Notes under the pieces: generated by a model
Seen by the model: only the letters and a program-made list of their open reading frames with translations
Told to the model about the DNA's origin: nothing
The model's database searches: none
Made by a program: the position numbers and the translations under genes
Shown: positions 59,379-64,000 of the stretch, one piece after another
Position numbering within the stretch: position 1 is the stretch's first letter
Layout of the letters: each line of letters begins with the position of its first letter
From: Cryptomeria japonica
Taxonomy: Eukaryota; Streptophyta; Pinopsida; Cupressales; Cupressaceae
DNA length: 64,000 nt
Direction: 5' to 3'
NCBI RefSeq assembly: GCF_030272615.1
Contig: NC_081409.1
Location: forward strand, 526,368,975-526,432,974

Positions 59379-60125
59379 CTAAGTTAAATATAGAAAACCA
59401 CCAATCATGGATTTATATCTTGTAGAATTTATTGAAGGGGATACATCCTTAATTGACAATTTTTCAGTTGTAACCATAGGAGTACTAACTGGTTTAGAAT
59501 TTTCAATACCAGATTTCTTCAACAATTCCCTTAGATACTTAGTTTGATAGATAAAGATACCTTTGTCAATTTCAGTAATCTGCAAACCTAGAAAAAATCT
59601 TATTTCTCTAGTCATAGACATTTCAAATTCACTCTGCATATTATCAGAAAATTCCATGCACAATTGTTCTTCACCTCCAAAAATGATATCATCAACAAAT
59701 ACTTCAATAATCAGAATATCATCATTAGTGATCTTATAATATAGGTTACTGTCAGCATTACCTTTCATAAAATCAAGCTTCAAAAGATACTTATCCAACC
59801 TTGCATACCAGGCTCTAGGAGCCTATTTTAATCCATATTGGGCTTTCCTTAATCTGAAAACCATATTTTTGTCATCTGACACTAAAAATCCATCTAGTTG
59901 CTCAATAAATACTTCTTCTTCAATTCCTCCATTCAGAAATGCACACTTAACATCCATCTGATAGACCTTGTAGTTATTTCTGGCTACATAAGCAAGAAAT
60001 CGTCTAATTGCTTTAATTCTAGCTACCGGTGCAAAAGTTTCACCATAATCAATTCCTTCCTTATGAGAATATCCTTTGCAGACTAATCTATCCTTGTTTC
60101 TTACAACTTGTCCATCCTCATTCAC
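59379..60125 (-). pseudogene. Copia-2 reverse transcriptase, broken
   Basis: The 59823-60125 frame has RNKDRLVCKGYSHKEGIDYGE, APVARIKAIRRFLAYVA, VYQMDVKCAFLNG and QYGLK, then TAG where the family has the Gln of KQAPRAW. The 59379-59798 frame continues in phase: LDKYLLKLDFMKG, the catalytic FVDDIIFGG, MQSEFEMSMTREIRFFLGLQI and SKPVSTPMVTTEKLS. Removing one stop would restore the reading, so RT is lightly damaged here. Confidence 0.9.
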
Positions 60126-60515
60126 TCCGTTTCTAAAAACCCATTTAGTTCCAATAACATTCTTACTTTTTAGGTTGGGGAGCTAAAGTCCAAGTATTGT
60201 TCTTTTCTATCTGATATAATTCATCTTCCATAGCTTTCATCCAACATTCTTCTTTACAAGCTTCAACTACTGATGTCAGTTCAGTCTGAGAAATGAAACA
60301 TACCTCTTGATTTTCCAATCTTTTCCTTGTCATAACTCCCATGTTTTTGTCTCCAATGATCTGATTTTCAAAATGATTTAGCCTTACATATCTTGGTATT
60401 TTCTGATTTTCAGGTTCTTTGTGATGCTCTTCAGTTACAGTTGAGTATTTTGATCATGTCGGGGTAACTGGTTCAGTATTATGTTCCAGTACAGGAACTA
60501 CCAGTTTAGTTATGA
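60126..60515 (-). pseudogene. Copia-2 region between integrase and RT
   Basis: Residual Copia pol linker. No intact ORF. Segments such as the KWVFRNGV-like sequence at the RT start can be read around 60110-60150. Confidence 0.55.
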
Positions 60516-61189
60516 TCATTTCCATGCCAATTCATTGTCATAAGATTTATCTTTGTCTGTGTACTGCTCATCCACTTTCACATTGGCACTCTCCACAATT
60601 CTCTGCAATCTTTTGTTATAACATCTATATGATTTTCTATGAGTTGAATAACCAAGAAATATTCCTTCATCACATCTAAGGTCAAAATTTCCAATGGAAT
60701 CATCTCTTTTGATATAAAACTTATATCCAAAGATTCTGAAATATTTAAGAGTAGGGGAATGACCAAACCATAATTCATAAGGTGTCTTACCGGTATCTCC
60801 TTTGATATGAACTCTATTGAATGTATAAACGGTTGTACTTACTACTTCTCTCCAATAGATATGAGGCAAATTATCTCCCATCATCATTCTTCTGGCTACA
60901 TCCAAAATGGTTATGTTCTTTCTTTCCACAATGCCATTTTACTGAGGTGTCTGGGGTGCAGATAACTATCTCCTAATGCCATTTTTCTTACAATAGCTGT
61001 TAAACTCACCATATGTGAATTCACCACCTTGATCTAATCTAAGACACTTGATTTTCATTCTTGTCTATGTCTCACCCATAACATTAAAGATCTTCAATTT
61101 CTCAAAGGCTTCAGATTTCTCCCTTAGAAAAGCAACTCACATCATTCTAGAATAGTCATCAATGATTAACATGAAATATTATCACCTTG
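60516..61189 (-). pseudogene. Copia-2 integrase, C-terminal part, broken and truncated
   Basis: 60516-60929 reads MERKNITILDVARRMMMGD, IYWREVVSTTVYTFNRVHI, KTPYELWFGHSPTLKYFRIFG and FLGYSTHRKSYRCYNKR. Just upstream a TAA replaces a Gln in QNGIVERKN. Integrase core remnants (DYSRM-like at about 61140-61165) continue to 61189, where element E cuts the gene. Confidence 0.85.
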
Positions 61190-61577
61190 TGTTAGCACGC
61201 ATTTTTGCAAAATTTTATGTGCTATTATGAGAGAATTTACTATGGGTTTGCATGTGCAGGAACCTTATTAGCATGAGTAAAGTTCTCTAAGGATCAGTTG
61301 TTTTAGGAGTGTCAAGGTATCACTTGGGCACACTAAGGGCATGTACTAAGTATAGACTACACAAGGAATCCAGTATGAGAGCATTTATCAGTGGAGAAAT
61401 CATTATGGTATAATCTAAGGTTGTTTTTCAGTATTTATAAGACCCTGTGGGATAGCTGGGATCACTATTATTCATTGTGGATGGATCATTTTTCAAAACT
61501 GCAAAATTTCAATTTTCGACATAATTAGTCCCAATGAAACAACATTGGCAAGCAAAAGAAGGATCATCAACCTGACA

Positions 61578-62525
61578 TATACCGATAAATCAGAAGGCAG
61601 ATTCATTGGAGCACTTAAAAATATTCAGCATGGTGCGCGCTCTTGGAGAAGTCATACCATCAGGATAGCTTGTTCTGATGAGGCAAAATGAGAGTGTTTT
61701 TCTATCGACAAGTATTGGCTTATCGGAAGTGTAAAATTTTCTATACTGATAACGTATGAGGCTATCGATGTAACTTGTAATGATGAGAAGCTAGTGCAGA
61801 TCATGGACTTATAACATCGGGAGATCAGAAATAATGAAAAAACTATATCTCGATACCTGATGACTAAAATAAACTAAAGGCGGGTCCATCAGATAAAAAG
61901 ACCATATCAGAATAGTGCAAAAATAGTTAGGCCGATCCCCGATGACATGGAGAATAGGAAGGTAGAACCATCGGTATTACCTATACTGATAAAACAGACT
62001 CGGAGGTATAAAGCATAAAAGTGCATCGAAGTAACATCGAGATTTTGAGAGGAATAGAAAAAGGCTATTCCAACCCTCGATGAAGATTAAAGCGCCTGCG
62101 GGGATGTCAGTGTGACTTATACCGATAAAGTAACATGAAGTGAAGACTCATCAGGACATCGGGAGGAGAAGTTTTATTCTATGCCGAATCTCGATAGGAC
62201 TGTTATGGCGGATGGTGAGTTGCAAAGAGTTCTTCAAGGTGCATTATGCCGATAATGCAGAAAGCTAAGTCAGAATGCAGATCGAAATGTTGAGGTCATC
62301 AAGGCATCAGAGGGACATAAAATGAACTATGCCGATACCCAATGGGTTAAGTAAAAAAAACTAAAGGCGGGTGTATCGGGGAGAGTTATACCGATGGATC
62401 ATGAAAACAAAAAGCAGAGCTGAAACTGAAGAAGTATCCATCAGGATAAAATGAACCATCGGGATAGGAGGAAAATTGCTATCCTGAGACTCAATGATTT
62501 GGTTGGGATAGCTTGTGCCGATCAG
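61578..62525. repeat. Scattered TATRCCGATA motif in element E
   Basis: Eight copies or near-copies of TATACCGATA or TATGCCGATA lie near 61578, 61740, 61978, 62120, 62247, 62331, 62388 and 62514, all in the same orientation. Around two of them longer text repeats (ACTAAAGGCGGGT near 61876 and 62362). Confidence 0.6.
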
Positions 62526-62717
62526 AAGGTAAGAAGCAGTAAAGTCATAAAAAATGGCACCAAACAATTGAATCATCGGAAAAAGTTGTCAATTAGCCGT
62601 TGAAGGTCTTGATGTGAAAAACTGACAAGATGGCTTCCATTAAATGCATCCATTGGGTAAGTTTGATGCCACATGAAATAGATCCATCAATATTTTAGTA
62701 ATTAAGTACAGGATTAG

Positions 62718-62732
62718 ACTCCTCGGGGATAT
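62718..62732 (+). promoter_or_regulatory. TATA box of element E
   Basis: GGGATATATAGCTAG is about 115-120 bases before the first ATG of the ORF at 62842. Confidence 0.5.
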
Positions 62733-62841
62733 ATAGCTAGTGTTGCACAAAAACATTTTGCACAAAGTTATTGTAGAAGTTATCAGGTGTTCATTGAGAA
62801 ATATTTTGACTTAATGAGCATAGAGAAAAGAACTTGTAGAG

Positions 62842-64000
62842 ATGGAAGGGTCAAGCTCAAAAGAGAAGTGGAAGATCATTGAAATATCCAATAGCACATC
62901 AAAAAAATTGAAGGGTGAAGTCAGTGAGGCTTAAAGGAAATTAAATCAAGATATGATAGATCAGATGGGCTCTCCAGGAGCTAGGTCACGCAGAGCCAAG
63001 GTGGATTTGCCTATTCGCGACTGGCTGGAAGATAGATACAGAGAAATTGGATATGTATGGACAACAGTGTGAGGGCACAAGTTGTTTCTTTTCCATTACT
63101 GCCGCAGGGATGAGCCCATGCCAATTTCAAACCCATGGAGCACTCATTGAGGTAAACTCATGGTACCTAATGCCTTTGTAAATATTGATTTATTGAAGCT
63201 CCTGGTAAGACAGTATGATACAAACAAGCAGTGCATTTTGTTGCCTGACGGGACTGCTTTAGTTCACTTTGCAGTAGCTACAATTCAGGAGGTTTTTGTA
63301 GTGGATCTTGAGGTGAATGCACCCTTATCTTTTGTGGATTTGGAAGAGGAATACAAAAAAATGGATACTACATACCAGGGTTGGAACCTTTCTATCCACA
63401 AAGAAAAGAATGGGAGGCTAACAGAGCAGGATTGTCCTCCTTATGATATGACCATTTTCAAGAAATATTTATAGTATACATATATGGCATGTGGTCAGGT
63501 TGGAGGAGTTGAAGCTCCTAATGTAGAAAACATGGGACCATTGGTTTTAGCAGCAGATATTCAGAGACACGAGCCTAGAGCTTTTGATTTTTCTTCATAC
63601 CTGGTGGATAGACTTCATGAAGGCTTCCTGAACTTGAAAGAAAATCCAGACAAACACTTTAAGCATTATTCTCTCTTAATGCACATTATTTTATTTTATG
63701 GGAGATTTGGAGGGTTATGGCTAGGGGGTTTGAATGTAAATACAGTTGGGATAAATGGACAAGATCAACCAATTTAGTTATGGATTTCTCTCTGGGATTA
63801 TAGATATGTAAATTCTAATTACATCAAATTTGAAGGATTCTTTGTTAAGCCAATTTTCTTTCTCTTTGGTGAGCCTCTGTGGGGATTATTTTCTGAGGAT
63901 GTAAAGAGGTTTCTTAGGCCTCATGAGCACAAAAATCCAAAGGTTAATCACAATTGGTGTGATTGGTACTCATGCCAAAATTTCACCTTTGTTCGGTACT
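62842..64000 (+). pseudogene. Decayed unknown ORF of element E, runs off the window
   Basis: From the ATG at 62842 (MEGSSSKEKWKII) one frame runs to the window end with six in-frame stops (one TAA, two TGA, then TAG at 63472 and 63775, plus any unseen) and no frameshift. Readable text includes VDLPIRDWLEDRYREIGYVW, MVPNAFVNIDLLKLLVRQYD, LLPDGTALVHFAVATIQEVF, DFSSYLVDRLHEGFLNLKEN, SLLMHIILFYGRFGGLW and FFLFGEPLWGLF. I do not recognise a named family. The segment YLVDRLHEGFLNLKEN...FKHYSLLMHIILFY resembles WLKDELIDNLAKIKKD...FRFGNLLVCLMLHI of the element A large ORF, so a distant relationship is possible. Confidence 0.55.

Larger units (their letters stand above)
57172..61189 (-). mobile_element. 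Copia-2: 3' half of a Ty1/Copia element, truncated by element E
   Basis: Its left end is a 1217-bp LTR (57172-58388), followed by PPT-like tracts, RNase H, RT and the C-terminal part of integrase on the minus strand. The core of integrase is cut at 61190, where element E begins. The remainder lies outside the window. The coding region is heavily broken. Confidence 0.9.
61190..64000 (+). mobile_element. Element E: left end of another LTR-type element with an unknown ORF
   Basis: TGTTAGCACGCATTTTTGC starts abruptly inside the Copia-2 integrase, preceded by CCTTG (61185-61189), a possible TSD. The region to about 62830 is LTR-like, with a TATA box, and is followed by a decayed ORF that reaches the window end. 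I could not find a PBS or the LTR 3' end, so the element type is inference. Confidence 0.6.

Overview
This window looks like intergenic DNA from a large, repeat-rich seed-plant genome. I found no host gene, tRNA or rRNA gene. It is a stack of LTR retrotransposons inserted into one another. The AT-rich background, old decayed elements, very long LTRs (about 4.3 kb) and low gene density fit a gymnosperm such as a conifer, but that identification is inference. Boundaries were read by eye from TG...CA ends, 5-bp target-site duplications (TSDs), primer-binding sites (PBS) and polypurine tracts (PPT).

Layout. A deep 'base' element of Ty3/Gypsy-like non-autonomous type (LARD) spans nearly the whole window. 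The end of its 5' LTR is at 5176-6686 and its PBS follows. Internal pieces lie at 6687-7047, 25865-26465, 32561-34573, 38885-39550 and 54182-54651. Its 3' LTR starts at 54652 and is still running at 57171. Inserted into it, left to right, are: (1) a solo LTR of family B (+ strand, ends 5175), itself hit by element A copy 1 (1-4170); (2) a second solo LTR B (- strand, 7048-25859, TSD AATTG), split by a 17.7-kb LARD (7640-25334), whose 5' LTR is split again by a giant solo LTR of family C (9784-14158, TSD TATGG); (3) a complete decayed chromovirus (26466-32555, TSD AATAA); (4) another giant solo LTR C in the opposite orientation (34574-38884, TSD TAATT); (5) a complete Ty1/Copia element on the minus strand (39551-54176, TSD TAAAT), whose 3' LTR holds a complete element A copy 2 (40544-47455, TSD CTTCT); (6) a 793-bp solo LTR (55104-55896, TSD GTAGG) and a tRNA-derived SINE candidate (about 56164-56418) in the base 3' LTR; (7) a second minus-strand Copia element (from 57172), interrupted at 61190 by element E, which runs off the right edge.

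The most interesting item is element A. It has complete LTRs, a PBS, a PPT and a TSD, but no protease, integrase, reverse transcriptase or RNase H. It carries a gag-like ORF (coiled coil plus four CCHC knuckle positions) and a roughly 1058-codon ORF of unknown function with its own TATA-like promoter. Its PBS, PPT and LTR start match the neighbouring Copia elements, so it was probably mobilised in trans by a Copia partner. Element E carries a decayed ORF that may be a distant relative of the unknown ORF. The nonsense mutations, mostly TAG at expected Gln codons, and the CCGG transitions fit long-term cytosine methylation and silencing.
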